Source of the DNA: Lunularia cruciata
Lineage: Eukaryota; Streptophyta; Marchantiopsida; Lunulariales; Lunulariaceae
Direction: 5' to 3'
Length of the DNA: 64,000 nt
NCBI GenBank assembly: GCA_948567375.1
Contig: OX419755.1
Span: forward strand, 51,837,001-51,901,000
In this document: positions 1 to 10,511 of the stretch, one piece after another
How positions within the stretch are numbered: the stretch's first letter is position 1
Layout: every line of letters begins with the position of its first letter
Position numbers and translations under genes: made by a program
Notes under the pieces: model-generated
Told to the model about the DNA's origin: nothing
Databases searched by the model: none
The model's input: the letters and a program-made list of their open reading frames with translations, nothing else

Positions 1-824
1 GCATACGTTTCCTTTGCCTTCAGTATATCCATCTGGAACATCCATGTGAATAGTCTCTCTCAAATCTCCATTGAGAAAGGCTGTTTTCACATCTAACTGC
101 TCCACTTCCCAATCTCTCTCTGCTGCAAGAGCTAGAAGTGTGCGAATAGATCCATACCTGGCAACTGGTGCAAAAGTTTCTGAATAATCTATTGATGCTA
201 TCTGATTGAAGCCCTTTGCAACAAGTCTTGTTTTGTACTTCAGGATCTCATTCTCAGCTCCCATTTGACCCTGAAAATCTATTTGCAGCCAATTGCTTTC
301 CTACCTGGTGGTAAATCAGCTAGTACCCATGTACCATTAGTCTGAAGAGACTTCTTCTCTTCTGCTATAGCCAACTCCCACTGACTCGAATCTGGTCTGA
401 GCATAGCTTGCTGTAAAGTGTCTGGATCACAATCTTCATGACAGATGTAAGATTCATCTAACATCTCTTCTGATAGAAAACCAAGTCTGTCAATAGGTTT
501 TCTATCTCTCTGTGATCTTCTTGGCTCTGTGCCCAGAAGATTCATGCCGTCTCTTGACATCTCTGGAGTCTCACTCAGAGATTCTGCATCTGCAGTCTAC
601 TTCTGGGAGTAATCTTCTGTAGTATCAGAATCAGAAACCATTGTCTGTTTAGGCCTTCTTTTGTACACCTTCAGACTCGCCTTTGGTGAACCATCAGCTT
701 CAGGTAGAGATTGCTCTTCTGATGATTGATCTGAAAAACTGACTCTGCAGCTTGGGAAGATAGATTGATCAGGCTGATCAAACTGATCAGCTTGCTTCTG
801 CAACTCGTCAATGTTCTCACTCAA
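1..824 (-). pseudogene. copia pol remainder: linker and N-terminal reverse transcriptase, broken
   Basis: After the frameshift near 830 the reading continues in a second minus frame through a Ser/Glu-rich linker. It reaches the start of the copia reverse transcriptase at about 330-276 (LPPGRKAIGCK). An in-frame TAG at 597-599 splits the linker. A TAG at 276-278 replaces the Trp expected in the usual CKW motif, and a base is missing a few codons later. Positions 1-270 still resemble the next reverse transcriptase motifs in a shifted frame. The catalytic palm lies beyond the left edge. Confidence 0.8.
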
Positions 825-3226
825 GTCCTCAATTCATCAAAGAGTACATCTCTACTTCTGATGATTTGTCCAGACTTAGGATTGTACAGAAGATATCCTT
901 TCAGTCCCTCTTCATATCCTACAAAAAGCATTCTCTCAGCCTTCTTTGTGAACTTCCTCCTCTGCTCCTTGGGGATATGAACATAGGCAGGACATCCAAA
1001 GACTTTCAAAGCTGAAAGATTAGGTGTCTTACCACTCCAGCATTCTTCAGGAGCTCTTCCTTGCAATGATGTGGTACCACTGATATTTCTAAGAAAATTT
1101 GCAGTGCTAATTGCAGCACCCCAAAACTTTCTCTCCAGCTTCGCATGTTGGAGCATTGCCAATGCTTTGTCCACCAGTGTCCTGTTCAACCTTTCTGCAA
1201 CTCCATTCTGTGCAGGACTGTCTCTGGCAGTACAGTCAAGGAGGATTTCTTTTTCTGACAGAAAAGAGAGGAATTCCTCATTCCTGTACTCTCTGCCTCC
1301 ATCTGTTCTCAATCGCTTGACTTTCCTCCCAGTCTGCAACTTAGCCATGGCTACAAACTTCTGGAATTTTCGCAGCACTTCATCCTTGCTTTTCATGAGA
1401 TAGATAAAGCTCTTTCTACTGGAATCATCCACAAAGGAAATATAGTAGGCTGCTCCACTCAATGACTTCTCAGTCATGTATCCCCATACATCAGAATGTA
1501 TGACATCTAGAACACCAGAAGCTCTAGATGAAAATTTCTTGGGAATAGGAGCCTTGTGTGCCTTACCTTCTGCACACCCAATGCAGAACTCGAGTTTTCC
1601 TTTGGGATCTAGTTTCAACCCATCCACTACCTTCTCTAAAGCATATAGGTTTTGCACTAACAAGTGCCCTAACCTCAAATGCCAGAGATGGATATCATTT
1701 CTGTTTTCTGCTACCAGTGCAGAATCAGAACCATCAGCTTCCATCAACTTGAACAGCTTCCCTTTGGCAGTACCATACCCAAGGACCAGCTCTCCTTTCT
1801 TCAAAGTACATTGATTTCTGTTGCTTTCAAATAGAACATCCACACCATGCTCCATGAGGCTATGTACTGATATCAAGTTCTTGGTGTAATCTGATATCAA
1901 GTTCTTGGTGTAATCTGGAACATACAGTACATTTTCCAAATAGCATTTTTCAGAACATCCTATGAAGGCAATAGGAACTTTGCCAGTTCCTAACATTGGA
2001 TTCAGAATCCCAGGTCCACAACAAACACTCTTGGGAATCTTCAGAGGTTGAAGAGTTGAGAACAGCTCCTTCTGATAACAGATATGAGAGGTGGCTCCTG
2101 AGTCCAAGAACCATCCAGAACAGTTTGAGGACAACTGTGATTCTGCCAACATACCACAATCCAGCTCTTCTGCTGAGTACCCCTCCTCATTGCTGACTAT
2201 CTCATGGCACTCCTCTGAGTTGTAAGCTGAACTCCCAGATTTTCGTCCCTTTACTGGATGAAGTCTCTTGCCTACCAGCTTCAGCTCTCGTTCTCTCCTT
2301 TCTCCTCTCTTGGGACATATGGGTGCTATATGATCTTTATCATGACCGTAAGAACAAGTCCTGTCATCAACACTGCTAACTCCTTTACCAGATTTACTCA
2401 CTCTGGTTTGCTCTGGTTTGCTCACTCTTCTATCTGGCACTCTTCTTGACTGAGAAGAAGCACTGAACAGAGCAGCATCTCCCTGCTCATATAACTTCAG
2501 CCCTTTGTCTTTCCTGTGTCTGCTAAACACCAGCAATTTGAGTATCACATAATCCCATGTGACAGTTTCAACAGGCAAAACTTGCAGAGCTACTAGGACA
2601 GAGTCATAGCTTGAAGGAATACTATCTAAGAGATGATTGATCTCATACTTCTCTGTAAGTATAACCCCATCCTCCTTGATACACTTGAAGAGTTTCTGCA
2701 GTTTTGATAGATAATAGATGAAATCTTCACCTTCCTCCAATCTCAAGTTCTTTACTGCAGACCAGACTCGATAAGAGCTTTCCTGCTTCTCAACAGCTCT
2801 CCTGCTTCTCAACAGTGTAATAGTTCTTGATTTTTCCCAAATCTCCCAACTCCAAACATAAGTATCTACTAGGTCTCTAGCTGGCTCTTCCATAGCCCTC
2901 AGCAGAAACCTCCTAGTAGTAGAGTGCTTGACTCTCTCCTCCTTGTTGGTCTCTAGTTCATCTATATCATGAGCTTCTAATGCAAACTCTAGACAGTCAT
3001 AACTGTCTAAGATAGTCTTCACATCCAAAGCCCAAGCTTTGTAGTTAGTCTTTCCCAATTTCTCTATCTCTCTGAGTTGTCCTATCAACCCCAATGGTGA
3101 TTGTGGACCCATAACCTGATAAGAACCATGCTTCTTACTCTTTGAAGTGGAAGGTCTATCACTCCCTCTTATCTCTGATGTATCAGACATCACTACTGCA
3201 ATACTAGACCTCTCTCTTTGTATCAC
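821..3226 (-). pseudogene. copia Gag-protease-integrase polyprotein (801 codons, open)
   Basis: This long open frame starts with ATG at 3226. Residues about 40-230 look like the copia Gag fold (UBN2 type). A zinc knuckle near residue 290 is degenerate: it reads C-x12-C with the His kept but the second Cys replaced by Gly. The protease motif WFLDSGATSHIC follows, then the pre-integrase motif HLWHLRLGHL. The integrase core keeps its acidic triad (D of HSDVWG, D of TDGGREY, E of NGVAERLNRTL). An exact 24-bp tandem duplication at 1868-1915 repeats the residues DYTKNLIS. The frame ends prematurely through a frameshift; the rest of pol continues in another frame downstream. Confidence 0.9.
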
Positions 3227-3348
3227 AACTCACAAGCATCAAGTAGGTTCTCTCACGCAGCACTAGTAGCCTCTAATACTGAGATATCAAAAGACAATCC
3301 TGAGATGATGTTAGGCAACTCAGGACTTCACGAAATGCAAAGAAGAGG

Positions 3349-3568
3349 TGTTGGGAATCACCCTTGTTGAAGATCTAATTGAAATAGGAACAGAAAGCAC
3401 TCTTATATACACTTAAGCAAACCCTAGGGGGTTATTTTGCTTAACCCTAATAAGTGCTGCGCCCCTCTTTACCCTAAGTACAAGATATTCAATAGGGCTT
3501 CTAGAGGATTCTAACAAAACCTAAAAAACAAAGAGAAGTCTCTAAACTAGAGATTAACTAAACTAACA
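3349..3568 (-). repeat. 5' LTR of the copia element
   Basis: This 220-bp segment has TG...CA ends (TGTTGGG on the left, CTAACA on the right) that form an imperfect terminal inverted repeat, and it lies at the expected place upstream of gag. It contains a TATA-like sequence on the minus strand at about 3400-3412 (GTATATAAG). The boundary at 3568 is supported because the DNA from 3569 on matches the dispersed repeat at 4650 and 15200. The partner LTR is outside the window, so the left boundary rests on the TG and the gene order only. Confidence 0.65.
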
Positions 3569-4230
3569 CTTTATGTCATGTCCTTTTTCGCTTCGCTTCG
3601 CTCTTGTTACCCTTTTACACTTTGACAGGTTTCTGCAGCCACACCATCCTATAGCTCTTGAATTGTTCCACTCCTCCATTCCCCAGCTAATTCACTCCCT
3701 ATTATTTTTCCTTTGCTCTTTGCCTGATTCATGGGACCTCTTGTGTATACAGTGTTTCTACCCGACTCCAGCCCAAGTTTTTTATTTTTATCATTCATGC
3801 ACTGCTTACTGGCAGTCTTTTACATAGCGTTACCTATTTCTTGCAGTTGTTTGCATAGAGTTCTCAATTTCATGGTGGATTACTAGTCTGTTAGCTATAT
3901 GTTATTCTCAAATTGTTTCAATTATGGCTTTGCTTCAAGTTACATTCGATGCATTTTACCTTATGGATTTCTCACTATTCTAGCATTGTCAATTATTTAC
4001 ATTTTGCTTATCGATCATGTGCACCTAATAAGTTCTGGATAACCCACTCCCAGAACGGCATCTGTTCGCGTATACCTATATATTTTTCAGTCATTTGCAC
4101 CTCATGAGTTCTGGATAACCCGTTCCCAGAACAGCTTCTGTTCTCGTATACCAATATATTTTTCAGTCAGCGCTGCTTTCATGTTATTGCCATATCATCT
4201 ACACTTCAAATGCATTTAATGAATTCTGGA
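3569..4230 (+). repeat. dispersed repeat, copy A
   Basis: This stretch is the first of three similar copies (A here, B near 4600-5180, C near 15120-15735). The shared landmarks are a CCTGTCCTTTTTCGCTTCGC block, a GTTCCACTCCTCCATTCCCC block, a GCCTGATTCATGGGACCTC block and, near the end, a GTTC-NNN-GAAC palindrome followed by GGCTTCTG. No open frame of interest is present. The family is not recognised. It could be part of a non-autonomous LTR element or a short interspersed element. The start is cut by the copia insertion. Confidence 0.7.
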
Positions 4231-4599
4231 CCTCTGAGTCCTCGGTTTCTGTCCTCATATATTCATATCCAGTCCTCTTACTCATGTTGATTCATTTCTT
4301 TCTTGCCTGATCCTCATTATGCGGTTGAGACTCCTGCGGTTATTTATGTGCCTGCACTTCTGCTTGCTCTTTCTTTCCACACGTCCACTTCTGTTCTTCT
4401 GTTTTTCACCATTCCCACTACTCATGAGCGGCTCTTTAGGGGAGCAACTGAGTTTGCCTTGGACTCATGAGTTTTCAAGCAGAAACTCCGAACGAGGGGT
4501 ACTGACACTTGCTCAGCTACTTCGGAGCTGCGTGAGGCACTGATGAAGTTGCATGTGTTTTCTTGGAGGTTTCCTATGGCTGCCTTCTGCTTCCCTTTG

Positions 4600-5180
4600 C
4601 TGTTCAGTGTCTCAGCCTCAAGCGTCCACAGTGCTTGTTGCGATTTACTTTATATCCTGTCCTCTTTCGCTTCGCCCCCATTACCTTGTTACACTTCGAT
4701 ATGTCTCTGCAGCCACACCATCCATAAGCTCTCACATTGTTCCACTCCTCCATTCCCCAGCTAATTCCCCCTCTATTATTTTCCTTCGCTCTTTGCCTGA
4801 TTCATGGTTCGACCTCCAGTGTCTACACTGTTCCTACCCGACTCCAGCCCACGTTTCTTAATTTTCATCGTTCACGCACTGCTTACTGGTGGTCTATTAC
4901 ATAACGTTCTATAGTTCTTGCATTCGTTTGCATAGCTGTTATCGCTTTCAAGTTGTTTACTAGTCCTTAGATCTATGTTATTCTCATTTTGTTGCAATTA
5001 TGCCTTTGCTTCAGGTTACATTCGATGCATTCCACCTTATAGATTTATCACTATTCTAGCATTGTGCATCACATACGTCTTGGTTACCAATCATTTGCAT
5101 TTCATGAGTTTTGGATCCCAGAACGGCTTCTGCTCTCATATACCTATATATTCATATCCAGTCCCCTAACGCCTTGCTCT
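4600..5180 (+). repeat. dispersed repeat, copy B
   Basis: Copy B has the same blocks in the same order as copies A and C. It begins with CAGTGTCTCAGCCTCAAGCG, which is shared with copy C near 15160. It ends in the ATACCTATATATTCATATCC region, which also ends copy A. It lies directly downstream of copy A in the same orientation, so A and B are either two insertions or a local duplication. Confidence 0.7.
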
Positions 5181-5275
5181 GTGTCCCCCGTTCTCTGAAC
5201 GGCTCCTCTTCGGGTCTTCAGTTACAGTTTGTTGGCGATTTCTCTTCGTGGGTTTCTTTACGAACTCTTTACATG

Positions 5276-5552
5276 CGTTGCTTATCGATTTTCGTTTAGC
5301 CGTTGATTAACAGTTTCTCTGCAGGTTGTTATCTTGTGCTCATTTTTCATGTCGGTGCTCTGCCTTTCTTTCGATATGCGTGTTGCACTTCATCTCCATG
5401 CGTTGCTTATCGCTTTTCGTTTTCTCGTTGATTAACAGTTTCTCTGCAGGTGGTTATCTTCTGATCACTTTTTGATATCGGTGCTTTGCCTTCACTTTTT
5501 GATGTCGGTGCTTTGCCTTACTTCCGATCTGCGTGTTTCACTTCATCTCCTT
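5276..5552 (+). repeat. two-unit tandem repeat of about 125 bp
   Basis: Unit 1 (5276-5400) and unit 2 (from 5401) both start CGTTGCTTATCG and share GTTGATTAACAGTTTCTCTG, then a block like TTTTTGATGTCGGTGCTTTG. In unit 2 that last block is itself duplicated, so unit 2 is about 26 bp longer. The repeat lies next to copies A and B and probably belongs to the same repetitive block. No coding potential is seen. Confidence 0.75.
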
Positions 5553-6576
5553 TCCGCATGTTCTTTTCATTTAATTTTACGTTCATTTCGTTGCCATTAC
5601 ACATGCACTTCATATGCACTTAATGAGTCCCAGATCTCCCGTTCGAGGAACAGCTTCTGCTCTCATATCTCATATCCGGATCTCCCATACCTCGAACCGA
5701 GGAACGGCTTCTGTTGTCATTTCCTCATATCCAGTTCTCATGCTTCTCTCCCGCCCCAGCCAAGACACCATCCACTCCTCTCCCACTTCGCTCCACTCCA
5801 CCCATCCTCAACTAAAGCTCTGTCTTTTGCTCCTTGCTCGATGTTTATGTGTTTGATGCCCTCCCCGGTTTTCAATTTTCAGATGCTAAAGCGGTTGTGT
5901 CTTGCTTGTTATTAGATGATGTATACTAGTTCTCTGTAGTTGCTATCATAAAATGTATAAATTATGTTTTTCCTTCTGCTTATCTCCGTGTTGTTAGATT
6001 CACTTAATTTCGATCTTCAATTCATTTCGGTTTGCACACGTTCATTCTTGCATTTCATATGCACGTTCTCGGTTCCATACTTAGTGGGTTCTGGATCCCC
6101 CGTTCTTCGAACGACTTCGGCTCCAATTTCTCATACGTACAAGTCTTACGTGTGTATAGAACTGTGTTCTAACGAACGGGTTCCATGCGCATACACTCAA
6201 CACGCAAGTCTTCATCAATTGTTTCTGCGGGTCTTTCTCGTTAAGGATCATTTAGTTCTGGCCGGCCCCCTAATTAGTGGACCGTCACATACTACATACC
6301 GCCAGCGGCATAGTTGGGGACTTCAGACTTCCACGTCTCTTGCTTGAGTGCTTCGTCTGGGCCTGCCACTCACTGCCACTCACTACGAGAGAAATATGAC
6401 CTCCACCTAATCACTTTACTTTGGTGTAAACAATCTACAAGCTTGGGCAGCAAATGCGTAAATTTGCTTCAATAGGTGAAGTCTTGCATGCCTGCGCGCA
6501 AGCTAAATGAAGAATGTGAACTGGATTATACTCACAATCGATGTCATATTTGACTTTAAGCTTCAACTGTGCGCAG
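5553..6576 (+). other. repeat-derived sequence ending at the first visible CSTF77 splice acceptor
   Basis: No protein-coding exon is recognised here. The stretch carries more copies of the GTTC-NNN-GAAC plus GGCTTCTG motif (5641-5651, about 5692-5715, 6102-6112). It ends with a splice acceptor (TGTGCGCAG at 6568-6576) that leads into a CSTF77 exon. It is therefore probably the 3' part of a very long intron that has been filled with repeats. The alternative is that the 5' half of the gene has been lost. Confidence 0.5.
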
Positions 6577-9500
6577 GAGGCAAAGAAAGTCTATGAAACT
6601 CTTTTGCGGAATGACAGCACTTCCAATGCCTTAGCTTACATCCAGGTATGGAACCCTAATGTGATTGAGAGTACCGTATCCATTTTATCGTTAGCGGTTC
6701 TTCTTAAGAAGATTATGGACTTATGTTTCAATTTGGAGATCTTGAGAATGAGACATAAGTTACGCCCTGGAATTGTCAAAACATGAAATCCTGAACTACT
6801 GTGAGACACCCTGATAAAATACCTATATTCGTGCAGTACATGCGGTTTGTGCGAAGAACTGAAGGTGTAGAGGCAGCCCGAAAGATTTTCCTTGAAGCCC
6901 GAAAATCGCCAGCTTGCACGTACCATGTGTACGTAGCTTCGGCTACTATGGAACTCTGTGTAGATAAGGATCCAAAGGTGATTAGTTTTGCTTATGCATC
7001 TTGCAAGTACTGTGTCAGTAACTTCATTTGTTCTTTGGTGTATCTCTCTGCCAACTTTTCATTTAATGAAATCAAAACTGTTCTACCGAAAATAGCTTAG
7101 TAAAACTTTTAAGCTTTGCTGTGCTCCCGCAGGTGGCGCGGAATATCTTCGAATTGGGACTGAAGAAATACAGTCACGAGCCTGCATATGTTTTAGAGTG
7201 AGACATCAACTTCTGAGCTGGCTGCTTATCAACAAGATTGACTACGTTGTTTTCTGGATCGTTGGTTTCTCTTAGACATCAAGTATCAACACTCCTGACC
7301 TGTGTGCTTCGTCAAATTGGTTGACAACGTTAGTCTCCCGACGGTTGGGTTGTTGTAGGCATCTAGTGTCCACAAAACTCGATGCCTAGTTTGAGACAAA
7401 CAGCATGGAAACAAGGATATACAATATCTACTCATTTTAGTAACTTCTCTCGAGGATATGCGCAGTAGGCACTTTAAAAACAAGACTTTCAGTTTGCCCC
7501 TTGATGACTTTTGCCCGACATTTCACTTAATGGGAGTCATAGACCTAGAAGCTACCAGTGTCTGTTAGTATCGTCCAAATACTAAATAGAAAATACTTGA
7601 GCATATTGGTCAGCTGTAGTCTGACCAATGGGTTGACCTATTCACAGGTATGCAGATTTTCTGTGCCGAATGAACGACGACCGGAATGTGCGTGTATTGT
7701 TCGAACGTGCTCTGAAAGTTCTTCCTCCTGAGGAGTCAGTTGAGGTAATGGTTCAACCAGAAGTCATCATCCTACAAGCTCACCTAGGCTCGCTGAGCAT
7801 CGAGCTATAAAACTCACACTTATGTTTGAAGTAGATATCAAACCTTTGAATTGTTTAAATGGCTCCAGTTCTTTCTTCTGGGCCTCCCTCATCCTGTCGA
7901 ATGAGGGAGGCCCCATCCTATCTCTTTTTTGTCCTCAGCCTTGGTCCTTTACCTCCTTGCTAAGCCTTTGATTTCCCTGTGCATCAAGACTTCATGCGTT
8001 GGTACCCCTCACAGGTATGGAATCGTTTCATGGCATTTGAACAAGCTTATGGAGATCTCCAGAGTATGTTGAAGGTATGCTCACTATCCTGGCTTTTACT
8101 AATTCCAAGGTGTAGAGAAGCATGTGCCAGATGTGACGCAGGTTAATTCTCTTCACTTAGCTGATGGTACGTTCTTGTGGTCATCAAACAGGTAGAGCAG
8201 AGACGACGAGAGGCACTCAGTCAAAATGCTGAAGATGGGTCCAGTGCACTAGAAGGCTCTTTACAGCAATTAATTGCAAGATATCGATTTCTTGACCTTT
8301 GGCCTTGCTCATCCACGGATCTTGATCACCTGGCCCGTCAGCAGGTGTCAAAACAATTCTGGCTTGCCAGGAGATTTTTATCAGTATTGTTTGGATTGTA
8401 TATTGACTGTTGATTGATGTTACACTGATGTCAGGTAATACGAGATTGGGCATCAATGTTGATATGTCAAGTAAAAGAGTTTTATCATCTTGGGAGCAAG
8501 CTCTAGAGGCTCTCAATTCCTCTCTTCATAGGTCGACCTTGTGGAAACTCGAATATTTAGAAAACTTGATCACTATATTAGTAGGTACATGTATGTAGTG
8601 TATATCAAGGAAATTGAGTTCCAGCTTTTCTCATCGAGATTCACATGAGCTGTCCTAATATTTATCCTTGCATTCGGTATTGGACAGATCATCTCTCAGA
8701 GGCCTGCGATAAAATCAGAGAAGCCTTCTGTTTTACAAGGCCCTAACATGTCAACTGGAATCTCAACAGGTTGGACGTTGATTCTTTGTCGTAAATTCTG
8801 GCTATATGACTGCCTATTTTTGTTACTGCTACTCTAGCTGACCGGGAAATTGGGTACTTTTCTTGGATAGCATTATTTATGGACCTAGTGGTAAGGCGTA
8901 GTGAGCTTCCTCTTGAAGCTACTTTGTAGTTCTCCTGATTGACATCATCTTCTAAGCTGAAATTGCTTTTGAGTTTCAATCGAACGTGTGACCTTGTTGA
9001 GGTGAATAACACGATTAAGGCTGTTTACTGAACCGAATGATTCAGAGAGAGCTCAACCAACTGCGACTGTCGGCGATGGAGCGACAACAATGAGTGCATC
9101 TGTAAATATTGTCCGGCCAGATATTTCTCACATGGTCGTGTATGATCCTAGACAAGGCTTTGGTAAGTTTAACAGGCCTTGGTTTTTACTCAACTTACAA
9201 ATCTGCACTTGTCAGACTTACAAGCCTAGCAGGTTGTTTACGGTGTACGGTCGAATATTTGGACAATATATCATGGGCGAACTGATCAAAACATTGCAGT
9301 TTGGTTCCTGATTATCGAAGTGACCCATAGATTGGCCATAAATATTTCTTTTATGATCTCTCTCTTCCCCCTCCCCTCTCTTTTAGTTGACAAACGTTAG
9401 ATTCTTTTTTGTGCAGGAGGAATGATGAACAGTGTTCCAATGCCAGGAATAGGGTTACCGATGCGTCCTCCTGCTCCTCCACCTGGTGGGCTACCTCCAC

Positions 9501-10511
9501 GGCTAGCAGGACCTCCTCCTTTACCCCCAGGTCGGCCTCCTGATGTGGCAATGGGGTCGAAGATAAGCGAGGAGGTACTCAAATCGTTGCCCACCGCAGT
9601 GGGCAATTTCCTCAGCCGGCTACCGGTAGTGAATGGTAAGTCCGTCTTAATATGATACAGTTTTGTATCTATTTGATAGCGTACGTTAACTTTGACACTG
9701 GTTTATACAGTGTATGTGGATGATTTGATTACAACGAGTTCTCTATTCCATCACTCAATACGTCTGGGTGATATCCATCTCGACCGGTTAATTGTTGCAC
9801 GATTTAACGTATTTCTTAGTTTTATGAAATAGCAGTTTCTGACGATGTTGAAGTGAATCATCATTTTTACAGGGCCAATTCCAGATGTAGAAGTAGTGAT
9901 TTCGGTCTTGTTACAGGCAGAATTACCATCAGCGTCCGAGAATGCTTCGCAACAACCCCAGCAAACTCAGCGTGTGTCTAGTCCAGGCAATGCTGGTAAT
10001 GTTGCCACTCCAGCAGATTCTTCCACCAGTGTCAAGCTACAACCTGGCTCAAACGGGACAACCAGAAGCGGTAGTCAGCAGGCCACGTCTGGTGGTGAAG
10101 GCAGACATGCTGGAGGACCAGGACCTCGGCACCAGCGTCAACAGCAACATAAGCGGAAAGAACCTGACAGTGAGTAGTTTATCGGACTGAAAGGGGGAGA
10201 GAGATGATGGGATGAAAGAAATTTTGTCTGCCGTATATTGTATGTAACGTCCTGTAAGTGGGTACAGGAAGTTGCAGTCTTCAACTGGATAAAGATCTTA
10301 CCTCGTCCCAATATGTCTCTATTTTCCAGGAACAGAAGAAGAAGAGGATAGTCCTGTATCACAGAGTCGACCTCCGCCGCGTGACGTATTCCGATTGCGA
10401 CAGCTACAGAGAGCCCGTGTTGTCGGCAATTCTGCATCTGCATTGAGTGGAGTAGCTTCAGGAGGGAGTGGGGCATACAGCGGAGGAGAGCCATCTGGTA
10501 GCTCAGAGTAG
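6577..10511 (+). CDS. CSTF77: cleavage stimulation factor subunit 77 (CSTF77/CstF3, Rna14 family), C-terminal half
   Basis: CstF77 scaffolds the nuclear CstF complex, which binds GU-rich RNA and promotes pre-mRNA cleavage and polyadenylation. Exons in good phase: 6577-6645, 6837-6977, 7133-7197, 7648-7744, 8015-8074, 8192-8344, 8435-8470, 8688-8769, 9046-9162, 9417-9635, 9873-10169, 10330-10511, giving about 505 residues and a TAG stop. The first six exons encode HAT repeats (RRTEGVEAARKIFLEARKSP, YADFLCRMNDDRNVR, then LDLWPCSSTDLDHLARQQ). A Pro-rich linker (exon 9417-9635) is followed by the conserved monkeytail segment PIPDVEVVISVLLQAELPS and the C-terminal motif RDVFRLRQLQRARV. Plant CSTF77 is about 730-760 residues long, so roughly 300 N-terminal residues (the first HAT repeats) are missing from the window. 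The 36-nt exon at 8435-8470 is the least certain. Confidence 0.9.

Larger units (their letters stand above)
1..3568 (-). mobile_element. Ty1/copia LTR retrotransposon, 5' part, decayed
   Basis: The minus strand reads, in order, a 5' LTR (3568-3349), a leader, gag, protease, integrase and the first part of reverse transcriptase, where the window ends. The order protease, integrase, reverse transcriptase is the mark of the copia superfamily. The element is dead: there is a frameshift near 830, in-frame TAG codons at 597-599 and 276-278, and a one-base deletion just after the second. The LTR end abuts sequence that matches the dispersed repeat seen at 4600 and 15120, so the element landed inside a copy of that repeat. 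The 3' LTR and the target-site duplication lie outside the window. No clear methionine-tRNA primer binding site is visible next to the LTR. Confidence 0.9.
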
